From: Pseudomonadota bacterium
Lineage (GTDB): Bacteria; Pseudomonadota; Gammaproteobacteria; Xanthomonadales; Rhodanobacteraceae
Direction of reading: 5' to 3'
Length of the DNA stretch: 6,027 nucleotides
Assembly (NCBI GenBank): GCA_025351555.1
Contig: JANXVS010000448.1
Span: forward strand, 1 to 6,027
Below the pieces are notes generated by a model. It was given only the letters and a program-made list of their open reading frames with translations, ran no database searches and was not told the origin of the DNA. Shown here piece after piece: positions 5,987 to 6,027 of the stretch (the first letter of the stretch is position 1; each line of letters opens with the position of its first letter). The translations under genes were made by a program, and so were the position numbers.

Positions 5987-6027
5987 ATGGCTCGGAGCAA
6001 TCGCGGCACAAGTTCGCGTAAGCGAAA
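5987..6027 (+). CDS. probable start of a gene with a basic Ser/Arg-rich N-terminus (3' end outside window)
   Basis: ATG 5987 opens a frame that runs off the right edge and reads MARSNRGTSSRKR. The frame has a stop at 5948-5950 and no other start codon before this ATG. AGAGA (5979-5983) lies 3 nt before the ATG, closer than usual, and AAGGG (5970-5974) lies 12 nt before it, further than usual, so ribosome-site support is only fair. A short Ser/Arg/Lys-rich start is seen in several unrelated groups, including cytoplasmic tails of membrane proteins and nucleic-acid-binding proteins. Thirteen codons are too few to name a product. Confidence 0.4.
   Translation, partial: MARSNRGTSSRKR

Overview
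The window looks like ordinary GC-rich proteobacterial chromosome. GC-rich third codon positions, a DPP-IV-type S9 peptidase and tight same-strand spacing fit a gammaproteobacterium of the Xanthomonadales/Lysobacterales type. That assignment is an inference from general character; no rRNA or other marker gene is present. I see no mobile element, CRISPR array, tRNA or rRNA.

Layout: (1) 1-1422, + strand, the 3' two thirds of an S9 prolyl-oligopeptidase/DPP-IV-like serine peptidase, cut by the left edge, with a complete catalytic domain (Ser339, Asp414, His447 of the visible fragment). (2) 1423-1579, a short intergenic stretch with a 22-bp-spaced tandem direct repeat that could be an operator. 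(3) 1580-1756, a likely small protein of 58 residues with two membrane helices and a GTG start. (4) 1775-3088, an APC-superfamily amino acid/polyamine transporter close to the AdiC arginine:agmatine antiporter but with altered substrate-pocket positions. (5) 3085-3945, a long DJ-1/PfpI-family protein whose ATG overlaps the transporter stop (ATGA). (6) 4049-5479, a MATE-family efflux transporter with Asn in place of the usual Asp of the first membrane helix. (7) 5476-5694, - strand, a probable small two-helix membrane protein convergent with the MATE gene; the two stop codons share one CTAG. (8) 5695-5986, a hairpin-rich intergenic region. (9) 5987 to the right edge, the probable start of a + strand gene with a basic, Ser/Arg-rich N-terminus.

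The small membrane protein, the APC transporter and the DJ-1-like protein are spaced like one transcription unit (18-bp gap, then 4-bp overlap). The MATE gene, 103 bp further on, could be a distal member. The S9 peptidase would release small peptides, probably in the periplasm, and the APC protein moves amino acids or amines across the inner membrane; a functional link between them is plausible but not shown. I found no clear new multi-gene system. The points most worth checking are the two small membrane-protein genes, the tandem repeat, the clustered hairpins and the residue changes in the two transporters.
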